This document shows positions 14,201 to 24,599 of a stretch of 64,000 nt of DNA, piece after piece (the stretch's first letter is position 1; every line of letters begins with the position of its first letter). The notes under the pieces were generated by a model that saw nothing but the letters and a program-made list of their open reading frames with translations, was not told the DNA's origin and did no database searches. The position numbers were made by a program, and so were the translations under genes. Where the stretch lies: assembly GCA_916048095.2 (NCBI GenBank), contig OU696585.1, forward strand, positions 186,001 to 250,000, read 5' to 3'. The stretch is from Sacculina carcini (Eukaryota > Arthropoda > Thecostraca > Sacculinidae).

Positions 14201-16950
14201 GTTACCTAAGTGTGCCCGAAGTGTTACCTAAAGGTGCCCTAAGTGTTACCTAAGTGTGCCCTAAGTGTTACCTAAGTGTAGCCTAAGTGTTACCCAAGTG
14301 TTATCTAAGTGTGCCCTAAGTGTTACCTAAGTGTGCCATAAGTGTTACCTAAGTGTGCCCTAAGTGTTACCTAAGTGTGCCCTAAGTGTTACCTAAGTGT
14401 GCCCTAACTGTTACCTAAGTGTGCCCTAAGTGTTACCTAAGTGTGCCCTAAGTGTTACCTAAGTGTTACCTAAGTGTGCCCTAAGTGTTACCTAAGTGTG
14501 CCCTAAGTGTTACCTAAGTGTGCCCTAAGTGTTACCTAAGTGTAGCCTAAGTGTTACCTAAGTCTTACCTAAGTGTTACCTAAGTGTTACCTAAGTGTTA
14601 CCTAAGTGTGCCCTAAGTGTTACCTAAGTGTGCCCTAAGTGTTACCTAAGTGTAACCTAAGTGTGCCCTAAGTGTTACCTAAGTGTGCCCTAAGTGTGCC
14701 CTAACTGTTACCTAAGTGTGCCCTAACTGTTACCTAAGTGTGCCCTAAGTGTTACCTAAGTGTACCCTAAGTGTTACCTAAGTGTGCCCTAAGTGTTACC
14801 TAAGTGTGCCATAAGTGTTACCTAAGTGTGCCCCAAGTGTTACCTAAGTGTGCCCTAAGTGTTACCTAAGTGTGCCCTAACTGTTACCTAAGTGTGCCCT
14901 AAGTGTTACCTAAGTGTGCCCTAAGTGTTACCTAAGTGTTACCTAAGTGTGCCCTAAGTGTTACCTAAGTGTTACCTAAGTGTGCCCTAAGTGTGAACTA
15001 AGTGTTACCTAAGTGTGCCCTAAGTGTTACCTAAGTGTGCCCTAAGTGTTGCCTAAGTGTGCCCTAAGTGTTACCTAAGTGTGCCCTAAGTGTTACCTAA
15101 GTGTGCCCTAAGTGTTACCTAAGTGTGCCCTAAGTGTTACCTAAGTGTAGCCTAAGTGTTACCTAAGTGTTACCTAAGTGTTACCTAAGTGTGCCCTAAG
15201 TGTTACCTAAGTGTGCCCTAAGTGTTACCCAAGTGTACCCTAAGTGTGCCCTAAGTGTTACCTAAGTGTGCCCTAAGTGTTACCTAAGTGTTACCTAAGT
15301 GTGCCCTAAGTGTTACCTAAGTGTGCCCTAAGTGTTACCTAAGTGTGCCCTAAGTGTTACCTAAGTGTGCCCTAAGTGTTACCTAAAGGTGCCCTAAGTG
15401 TTTCCTAAGTGTGCCCTAAGTGTTACCTAAGTGTAGCCTAAGTGTTACCTAAGTGTTACCTAAGTGTTACCTAAGTGTTACCTAAGTGTGCCCTAACTGT
15501 TACCTAAGTGGGCCCTAACTGTTACCTAAGTGTGCCCTAAGTGTTACCTAAGTGTGCCCTAAGTGTTACCTAAGTGTGCCCTAAGTGTTACCTAAGTGTT
15601 TCCTAAGTGTGCCCTAAGTGTTACCTAAGTGTTTCCTAAGTGTGCCCTAAGTGTGCCCTAAGTGTTACCTAAGTGTGCCCTAAGTGTTACCTAAGTGTTA
15701 CCTAAGTGTGCCCTAAGTGTTACCTAAGTGTGCCCTAAGTGTTACCTAAGTGTTACCTAAGTGTGCCCTAAGTGTTACCTAAGTGTGACATAAGTGTTAC
15801 CTAAGTGTGCCCTAAGTGTTACCTAAGTGTGCCCTAAGTGTTACCTAAGTGTGCCCTAAGTGTTACCTAAGTGTAGCCTAAGTGTTACCCAAGTGTTATC
15901 TAAGTGTGCCCTAAGTGTTACCTAAGTGTGCCATAAGTGTTACCTAAGTGTGCCCTAAGTGTTACCTAAGTGTGCCCTAAGTGTTACCTAAGTGTTACCT
16001 AAGTGTGCCCTAAGTGTTACCTAAGTGTGCCCTAAGTGTTACCTAAGTGTGCCCTAAGTGTTACCTAAGTGTGCCCTAAGTGTTACCTAAGTGTGCCCTA
16101 AGTGTTACCTAAGTGTGCCCTAAGTGTTACCTAAGTGTAGCCTAAGTGTTACCCAAGTGTTATCTAAGTGTGCCCTAAGTGTTACCTAAGTGTGCCATAA
16201 GTGTTACCTAAGTGTGCCCTAAGTGTTACCTAAGTGTGCCCTAAGTGTTACCTAAGTGTGCCCTAACTGTTACCTAAGTGTTTCCTAAGTGTGCCCTAAG
16301 TGTGCCCTAAGTGTTACCTAAGTGTGCCCTAAGTGTTACCTAAGTGTGCCCTAAGTGTTACCTACGTGTGCCCTAAGTGTTACCTAAGTGTTACCTAAGT
16401 GTGCCCTAAGTGTTACCTAAGTGTGCCCTAAGTGTTACCTAAGTGTTACCTAAGTGTGCCCTAAGTGTTACCTAAGTGTGACATAAGTGTTACCTAAGTG
16501 TGCCCTAAGTGTTACCTAAGTGTGCCCTAAGTGTTACCTAAGTGTGCCCTAAGTGTTACCTAAGTGTGCCCGAAGTGTTACCTAAAGGTGCCCTAAGTGT
16601 TACCTAAGTGTGCCCTAAGTGTTACCTAAGTGTAGCCTAAGTGTTACCCAAGTGTTATCTAAGTGTGCCCTAAGTGTTACCTAAGTGTGCCATAAGTGTT
16701 ACCTAAGTGTGCCCTAAGTGTTACCTAAGTGTGCCCTAAGTGTTACCTAAGTGTGCCCTAACTGTTACCTAAGTGTGCCCTAAGTGTTACCTAAGTGTGC
16801 CCTAAGTGTTACCTAAGTGTTACCTAAGTGTGCCCTAAGTGTTACCTAAGTGTGCCCTAAGTGTTACCTAAGTGTGCCCTAAGTGTTACCTAAGTGTAGC
16901 CTAAGTGTTACCTAAGTCTTACCTAAGTGTTACCTAAGTGTTACCTAAGT
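11280..16950 (+). repeat. Higher-order repeat domain 2 (2,585 / 2,354 bp period)
   Basis: Three successive copies are tracked by N (GTC at 11,977, 14,562 and 16,916: offsets 2,585 and 2,354) and by P (CG at 11,654, 14,217 and 16,571). E (AAC at 12,411 and 14,996) and Q (CCCC near 12,249 and 14,834) repeat at 2,585. The rare TTGCC unit (about 12,472 and 15,049) is also present in both. The 231-bp difference between the two periods is 21 units, so the third copy lost or never gained a short internal segment. P to N distance is 323 bp in the first copy and 345 bp in the next two, a difference of one 22-bp dimer. Confidence 0.82.
16567..16918 (+). repeat. P-to-N cassette (representative copy)
   Basis: The stretch begins with a P unit (TGCCCGAAGTG, one of the few CpG-bearing units) and ends with an N unit (TTACCTAAGTC), with I, C-J-K, G and H units between. 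The CG of P lies at 4,592, 9,443, 11,654, 14,217, 16,571, 27,659 and 33,621, and the P-to-N distance is 345 bp in five of these, 323 bp at 11,654 and 301 bp at 4,592. Two further N units (592 and 35,792) lack an upstream P. None was seen to the right of about 35,800, so the cassette separates the left part of the array from the right. Confidence 0.82.
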
Positions 16951-18205
16951 GTTACCTAAGTGTGCCCTAAGTGTTACCTAAGTGTGCCCTAAGTGTTACC
17001 TAAGTGTAACCTAAGTGTGCCCTAAGTGTTACCTAAGTGTGCCCTAAGTGTGCCCTAACTGTTACCTAAGTGTGCCCTAACTGTTACCTAAGTGTGCCCT
17101 AAGTGTTACCTAAGTGTACCCTAAGTGTTACCTAAGTGTGCCATAAGTGTTACCTAAGTGTGCCCCAAGTGTTACCTAAGTGTGCCCTAAGTGTTACCTA
17201 AGTGTGCCCTAACTGTTACCTAAGTGTGCCCTAAGTGTTACCTAAGTGTGCCCTAAGTGTTACCTAAGTGTTACCTAAGTGTGCCCTAAGTGTTACCTAA
17301 GTGTGCCCTAAGTGTTACCTAAGTGTGCCCTAAGTGTTACCTAAGTGTGCCCTAAGTGTTACCTAAAGGTGCCCTAAGTGTTACCTAAGTGTGCCCTAAG
17401 TGTTACCTAAGTGTAGCCTAAGTGTTACCTAAGTGTTACCTAAGTGTTACCTAAGTGTTACCTAAGTGTTACCTAAGTGTGCCCTAACTGTTACCTAAGT
17501 GGGCCCTAACTGTTACCTAAGTGTGCCCTAAGTGTTACCTAAGTGTGCCCCAAGTGTGCCCTAAGTGTTACCTAAGTGTGCCCTAAGTGTTACCCAAGTG
17601 TACCCTAAGTGTGCCCTAAGTGTTACCTAAGTGTGCCCTAAGTGTTACCTAAGTGTGACATAAGTGTTACCTAAGTGTGCCCTAAGTGTTACCTAAGTGT
17701 GCCCTAAGTGTTACCTAAGTGTGCCCTAAGTGTTACCTAAGTGTGCCCTAAGTGTTACCTAAGTGTGCCCTAAGTGTTACCTAATTGTGCCCTAAGTGTT
17801 ACCTAAGTGTGCCCTAAGTGTTACCTAAAGGTGCTCTAAGTGTTACCTAAGTGTGCCCTAAGTGTTACCTAAGTGTAGCCTAAGTGTTACCTAAGTGTGC
17901 CATAAGTGTTACCTAAGTGTGCCCTAAGTGTTACCTAAGTGTGCCCTAAGTGTTACCTAAGTGTGCCCTAAGTGTTACCCAAGTGTACCCTAAGTGTGCC
18001 CTAAGTGTTACCTAAGTGTGCCCTAAGTGTTACCTAAGTGTTACCTAAGTGTGCCCTAAGTGTTACCTAAGTGTGCCCTAAGTGTTACCTAAGTGTGCCC
18101 TAAGTGTTACCTAAGTGTGCCCTAAGTGTTACCTAAGTGTGCCCTAAGTGTTACCTAAAGGTGCCCTAAGTGTTACCTAAGTGTGCCCTAAGTGTTACCT
18201 AAGTG

Positions 18206-18271
18206 TAGCCTAAGTGTTACCTAAGTGTTACCTAAGTGTTACCTAAGTGTTACCTAAGTGTGCCCTAACTG
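18206..18271 (+). repeat. C-A-A-A-A-H cassette (representative copy)
   Basis: Six units here break the A-B alternation: C (TAGCC type), four successive A units, then H (TGCCCTAACTG). The same string, sometimes with five A units as at 17,414 or 28,502, recurs throughout the window, for example with C at 18,976, 19,306, 20,813, 21,143 and 38,204. It is the most conserved landmark of the higher-order units. It is also where most units with the AACTG ending occur. No protein or RNA function is implied. Confidence 0.85.
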
Positions 18272-21200
18272 TTACCTAAGTGTGCCCTAAGTGTGCCCTA
18301 AGTGTTACCTAAGTGTGCCCTAAGTGTTACCTAAGTGTGCCCTAAGTGTTACCTAAGTGTGCCCTAAGTGTTACCTAAAGGTGCCCTAAGTGTTACCTAA
18401 GTGTGCCCTAAGTGTTACCTAAGTGTGCCCTAAGTGTTACCTAAAGGTGCCCTAAGTGTTACCTAAGTGTGCCCTAAGTGTTACCTAAGTGTAGCCTAAG
18501 TGTTACCTAAGTGTAGCCTAAGTGTTACCTAAGTGTTACCTAAGTGTTACCTAAGTGTGCCCTAAGTGTTACCTAAGTGTGCCCTAAGTGTTACCCAAGT
18601 GTACCCTAAGTGTGCCCTAAGTGTTACCTAAGTGTGCCCTAAGTGTTACCTAAGTGTTACCTAAGTGTGCCATAAGTGTTACCTAAGTGTGCCCTAAGTG
18701 TTACCTAAGTGTGCCCTAAGTGTTACCTAAGTGTGCCCTAAGTGTTACCCAAGTGTACCCTAAGTGTGCCCTAAGTGTTACCTAAGTGTGCCCTAAGTGT
18801 TACCTAAGTGTTACCTAAGTGTGCCCTAAGTGTTACCTAAGTGTGCCCTAAGTGTTACCTAAGTGTGCCCTAAGTGTTACCTAAGTGTGCCCTAAGTGTT
18901 ACCTAAGTGTGCCCTAAGTGTTACCTAAAGGTGCCCTAAGTGTTACCTAAGTGTGCCCTAAGTGTTACCTAAGTGTAGCCTAAGTGTTACCTAAGTGTTA
19001 CCTAAGTGTTACCTAAGTGTTACCTAAGTGTGCCCTAACTGTTACCTAAGTGTGCCCTAAGTGTTACCTAAGTGTGCCCTAAGTGTTACCTAAGTGTGCC
19101 CTAAGTGTTACCTAAGTGTTTCCTAAGTGTGCCGTAAGTGTTACCTAAGTGTTTCCTAAGTGTGCCCTAAGTGTGCCCTAAGTGTTACCTAAGTGTGCCC
19201 TAAGTGTTACCTAAGTGTTACCTAAGTGTGCCCTAAGTGTTACCTAAGTGTGCCCTAAGTGTTACCTAAGTGTTACCTAAGTGTGCCCTAAGTGTTACCT
19301 AAGTGTAGCCTAAGTGTTACCTAAGTGTTACCTAAGTGTTACCTAAGTGTTACCTAAGTGTGCCCTAACTGTTACCTAAGTGTGCCCTAAGTGTTACCTA
19401 AGTGTGCCCTAAGTGTTACCTAAGTGTGCCCTAAGTGTTACCTAAGTGTTTCCTAAGTGTGCCCTAAGTGTTACCTAAGTGTTACCTAAGTGTGCCCTAA
19501 GTGTGCCCTAAGTGTTACCTAAGTGTGCCCTAAGTGTTACCTAAGTGTGCCCTAAGTGTTACCTAAGTGTGCCCTAAGTGTTACCTAAGTGTTTCCTAAG
19601 TGTGCCCTAAGTGTTACCTAAGTGTTTCCTAAGTGTGCCCTAAGTGTGCCCTAAGTGTTACCTAAGTGTGCCCTAAGTGTTACCTAAGTGTTACCTAAGT
19701 GTTACCTAAGTGTTACCTAAGTGTGCCCTAAGTGTTACCTAAGTGTTACCTAAGTGTGCCCTAAGTGTTACCTAAGTGTGACATAAGTGTTACCTAAGTG
19801 TGCCCTAAGTGTTACCTAAGTGTGCCCTAAGTGTTACCTAAGTGTGCCCTAAGTGTTACCTAAGTGTGCCCTAAGTGTTACCTAAGTGTGCCCTAAGTGT
19901 TACCTAAGTGTGCCCTAAGTGTTACCTAATTGTGCCCTAAGTGTTACCTAAGTGTGCCCTAAGTGTTACCTAAAGGTGCTCTAAGTGTTACCTAAGTGTG
20001 CCCTAAGTGTTACCTAAGTGTAGCCTAAGTGTTACCTAAGTGTTACCTAAGTGTTACCTAAGTGTTACCTAAGTGTTACCTAAGTGTTACCTAAGTGTGC
20101 CCTAACTGTTACCTAAGTGTGCCCTAAGTGTGCCCTAAGTGTTACCTAAGTGTGCCCTAAGTGTTACCTAAGTGTGCCCTAAGTGTTACCTAAGTGTGCC
20201 CTAAGTGTTACCTAAAGGTGCCCTAAGTGTTACCTAAGTGTGCCCTAAGTGTTACCTAAGTGTGCCCTAAGTGTTACCTAAAGGTGCCCTAAGTGTTACC
20301 TAAGTGTGCCCTAAGTGTTACCTAAGTGTAGCCTAAGTGTTACCTAAGTGTAGCCTAAGTGTTACCTAAGTGTTACCTAAGTGTTACCTAAGTGTGCCCT
20401 AAGTGTTACCTAAGTGTGCCCTAAGTGTTACCCAAGTGTACCCTAAGTGTGCCCTAAGTGTTACCTAAGTGTGCCCTAAGTGTTACCTAAGTGTTACCTA
20501 AGTGTGCCATAAGTGTTACCTAAGTGTGCCCTAAGTGTTACCTAAGTGTGCCCTAAGTGTTACCTAAGTGTGCCCTAAGTGTTACCCAAGTGTACCCTAA
20601 GTGTGCCCTAAGTGTTACCTAAGTGTGCCCTAAGTGTTACCTAAGTGTTACCTAAGTGTGCCCTAAGTGTTACCTAAGTGTGCCCTAAGTGTTACCTAAG
20701 TGTGCCCTAAGTGTTACCTAAGTGTGCCCTAAGTGTTACCTAAGTGTGCCCTAAGTGTTACCTAAAGGTGCCCTAAGTGTTACCTAAGTGTGCCCTAAGT
20801 GTTACCTAAGTGTAGCCTAAGTGTTACCTAAGTGTTACCTAAGTGTTACCTAAGTGTTACCTAAGTGTGCCCTAACTGTTACCTAAGTGTGCCCTAAGTG
20901 TTACCTAAGTGTGCCCTAAGTGTTACCTAAGTGTGCCCTAAGTGTTACCTAAGTGTTTCCTAAGTGTGCCGTAAGTGTTACCTAAGTGTTTCCTAAGTGT
21001 GCCCTAAGTGTGCCCTAAGTGTTACCTAAGTGTGCCCTAAGTGTTACCTAAGTGTTACCTAAGTGTGCCCTAAGTGTTACCTAAGTGTGCCCTAAGTGTT
21101 ACCTAAGTGTTACCTAAGTGTGCCCTAAGTGTTACCTAAGTGTAGCCTAAGTGTTACCTAAGTGTTACCTAAGTGTTACCTAAGTGTTACCTAAGTGTGC

Positions 21201-21880
21201 CCTAACTGTTACCTAAGTGTGCCCTAAGTGTTACCTAAGTGTGCCCTAAGTGTTACCTAAGTGTGCCCTAAGTGTTACCTAAGTGTTTCCTAAGTGTGCC
21301 CTAAGTGTTACCTAAGTGTTACCTAAGTGTGCCCTAAGTGTGCCCTAAGTGTTACCTAAGTGTGCCCTAAGTGTTACCTAAGTGTGCCCTAAGTGTTACC
21401 TAAGTGTGCCCTAAGTGTTACCTAAGTGTTTCCTAAGTGTGCCCTAAGTGTTACCTAAGTGTTTCCTAAGTGTGCCCTAAGTGTGCCCTAAGTGTTACCT
21501 AAGTGTGCCCTAAGTGTTACCTAAGTGTTACCTAAGTGTGCCCTAAGTGTTACCTAAGTGTGCCCTAAGTGTTACCTAAGTGTTACCTAAGTGTGCCCTA
21601 AGTGTTACCTAAGTGTGACATAAGTGTTACCTAAGTGTGCCCTAAGTGTTACCTAAGTGTGCCCTAAGTGTTACCTAAGTGTGCCCTAAGTGTTACCTAA
21701 GTGTGCCCTAAGTGTTACCTAAGTGTGCCCTAAGTGTTACCTAAGTGTGCCCTAAGTGTTACCTAATTGTGCCCTAAGTGTTACCTAAGTGTGCCCTAAG
21801 TGTTACCTAAAGGTGCTCTAAGTGTTACCTAAGTGTGCCCTAAGTGTTACCTAAGTGTAGCCTAAGTGTTACCTAAGTGT
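18206..21880 (+). repeat. 1,837-bp tandem higher-order unit (167 units), two copies
   Basis: The C-A-A-A-A-H cassette (C at 18,976 and 19,306, then 20,813 and 21,143), the C-A-C pair (18,492/18,514 and 20,329/20,351) and R (19,131 and 20,968) all repeat at exactly 1,837 bp. The two copies are carried together into the 18.9-kb duplication, where R at 38,029 and 39,866 shows the same 1,837-bp spacing. Versions of 2,893, 1,562 and 1,276 bp follow between successive copies of the same markers further right (23,861-26,156). The basic block therefore seems to be 1.2-1.8 kb, with internal gains and losses of whole units. 167 is odd, so the A-B alternation must be broken at least once in each unit. 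Confidence 0.8.
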
Positions 21881-24599
21881 TACCTAAGTGTTACCTAAGT
21901 GTTACCTAAGTGTTACCTAAGTGTGCCCTAAGTGTTACCTAAGTGTGCCCTAAGTGTTACCCAAGTGTACCCTAAGTGTGCCCTAAGTGTTACCTAAGTG
22001 TGCCCTAAGTGTTACCTAAGTGTTACCTAAGTGTGCCCTAAGTGTTACCTAAGTGTGCCCTAAGTGTTACCTAAGTGTGCCCTAAGTGTTACCTAAGTGT
22101 GCCCTAAGTGTTACCTAAAGGTGCCCTAAGTGTTACCTAAGTGTGCCCTAAGTGTTACCTAAGTGTAGCCTAAGTGTTACCTAAGTGTTACCTAAGTGTT
22201 ACCTAAGTGTTACCTAAGTGTGCCCTAACTGTTACCTAAGTGTGCCCTAACTGTTACCTAAGTGTGCCCTAAGTGTTACCTAAGTGTGCCCTAAGTGTTA
22301 CCTAAGTGTTTCCTAAGTGTGCCCTAAGTGTTACCTAAGTGTTTCCTAAGTGTGCCCTAAGTGTTACCTAAGTGTTACCTAAGTGTTACCTAAGTGTGCC
22401 CTAAGTGTTACCTAAGTGTGCCCTAAGTGTTACCTAAGTGTGCCCTAAGTGTTACCTAAGTGTGCCCTAAGTGTTACCTAAGTGTGCCCTAAGTGTTACC
22501 TAAAGGTGCCCTAAGTGTTACCTAAGTGTGCCCTAAGTGTTACCTAAGTGTAGCCTAAGTGTTACCCAAGTGTTATCTAAGTGTGCCCTAAGTGTTACCT
22601 AAGTGTGCCATAAGTGTTACCTAAGTGTGCCATAAGTGTTACCTAAGTGTGCCCTAAGTGTTACCTAAGTGTGCCCTAAGTGTTACCTAAGTGTGCCCTA
22701 AGTGTTACCCAAGTGTACCCTAAGTGTGCCCTAAGTGTTACCTAAGTGTGCCCTAAGTGTTACCTAAGTGTTACCTAAGTGTGCCCTAAGTGTTACCTAA
22801 GTGTGCCCTAAGTGTTACCTAAGTGTGCCCTAAGTGTTACCTAAGTGTGCCCTAAGTGTTACCTAAGTGTGCCCTAAGTGTTACCTAAAGGTGCCCTAAG
22901 TGTTACCTAAGTGTGCCCTAAGTGTTACCTAAGTGTAGCCTAAGTGTTACCTAAGTGTTACCTAAGTGTTACCTAAGTGTTACCTAAGTGTGCCCTAACT
23001 GTTACCTAAGTGTGCCCTAAGTGTGCCCTAAGTGTTACCTAAGTGTGCCCTAAGTGTTACCTAAGTGTGCCCTAAGTGTTACCTAAGTGTGCCCTAAGTG
23101 TTACCTAAAGGTGCCCTAAGTGTTACCTAAGTGTGCCCTAAGTGTTACCTAAGTGTGCCCTAAGTGTTACCTAAGTGTGCCCTAAGTGTTACCTAAGTGT
23201 GCCCTAAGTGTTACCTAAGTGTAGCCTAAGTGTTACCTAAGTGTAGCCTAAGTGTTACCTAAGTGTTACCTAAGTGTTACCTAAGTGTGCCCTAAGTGTT
23301 ACCTAAGTGTGCCCTAAGTATTACCCAAGTGTACCCTAAGTGTGCCCTAAGTGTTACCTAAGTGTGCCCTAAGTGTTACCTAAGTGTTACCTAAGTGTGC
23401 CATAAGTGTTACCTAAGTGTGCCCTAAGTGTTACCTAAGTGTGCCCTAAGTGTTACCTAAGTGTGCCCTAAGTGTTACCCAAGTGTACCCTAAGTGTGCC
23501 CTAAGTGTTACCTAAGTGTGCCCTAAGTGTTACCTAAGTGTTACCTAAGTGTGCCCTAAGTGTTACCTAAGTGTGCCCTAAGTGTTACCTAAGTGTGCCC
23601 TAAGTGTTACCTAAGTGTGCCCTAAGTGTTACCTAAGTGTGCCCTAAGTGTTACCTAAAGGTGCCCTAAGTGTTACCTAAGTGTGCCCTAAGTGTTACCT
23701 AAGTGTAGCCTAAGTGTTACCTAAGTGTTACCTAAGTGTTACCTAAGTGTTACCTAAGTGTGCCCTAACTGTTACCTAAGTGTGCCCTAAGTGTTACCTA
23801 AGTGTGCCCTAAGTGTTACCTAAGTGTGCCCTAAGTGTTACCTAAGTGTTTCCTAAGTGTGCCGTAAGTGTTACCTAAGTGTTTCCTAAGTGTGCCCTAA
23901 GTGTGCCCTAAGTGTTACCTAAGTGTGCCCTAAGTGTTACCTAAGTGTTACCTAAGTGTGCCCTAAGTGTTACCTAAGTGTGCCCTAAGTGTTACCTAAG
24001 TGTTACCTAAGTGTGCCCTAAGTGTTACCTAAGTGTAGCCTAAGTGTTACCTAAGTGTTACCTAAGTGTTACCTAAGTGTTACCTAAGTGTGCCCTAACT
24101 GTTACCTAAGTGTGCCCTAAGTGTTACCTAAGTGTGCCCTAAGTGTTACCTAAGTGTGCCCTAAGTGTTACCTAAGTGTTTCCTAAGTGTGCCCTAAGTG
24201 TTACCTAAGTGTTACCTAAGTGTGCCCTAAGTGTGCCCTAAGTGTTACCTAAGTGTGCCCTAAGTGTTACCTAAGTGTGCCCTAAGTGTTACCTAAGTGT
24301 GCCCTAAGTGTTACCTAAGTGTGCCCTAAGTGTTACCTAAAGGTGCCCTAAGTGTTACCTAAGTGTGCCCTAAGTGTTACCTAAGTGTGCCCTAAGTGTT
24401 ACCTAAAGGTGCCCTAAGTGTTACCTAAGTGTGCCCTAAGTGTTACCTAAGTGTAGCCTAAGTGTTACCTAAGTGTAGCCTAAGTGTTACCTAAGTGTTA
24501 CCTAAGTGTTACCTAAGTGTGCCCTAAGTGTTACCTAAGTGTGCCCTAAGTGTTACCCAAGTGTACCCTAAGTGTGCCCTAAGTGTTACCTAAGTGTGC

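Larger units (their letters stand above)
15220..19240 (+). repeat. 4-kb segment, left member of an 11.1-kb-offset duplication
   Basis: This block matches 26,310-30,350 at an offset of 11,088 bp (504 dimer-widths... 1,008 units), rising to 11,110 bp after one added dimer. Matched markers are J-L (15,228 and 26,316), I (15,385 and 26,473), U (15,510 and 26,598), C-J-K (15,874 and 26,962; 16,138 and 27,226; 16,633 and 27,721), P (16,571 and 27,659), N (16,916 and 28,004), Q (17,551 and 28,639), D (17,656 and 28,744), S (17,783 and 28,893) and R (19,131 and 30,241). The left edge falls just before the J-L pair and the right edge is near 19,243, where one copy has B and the other I. Differences are a few substitutions, such as U versus B near 17,511 and F versus A near 15,400. 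Confidence 0.88.
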
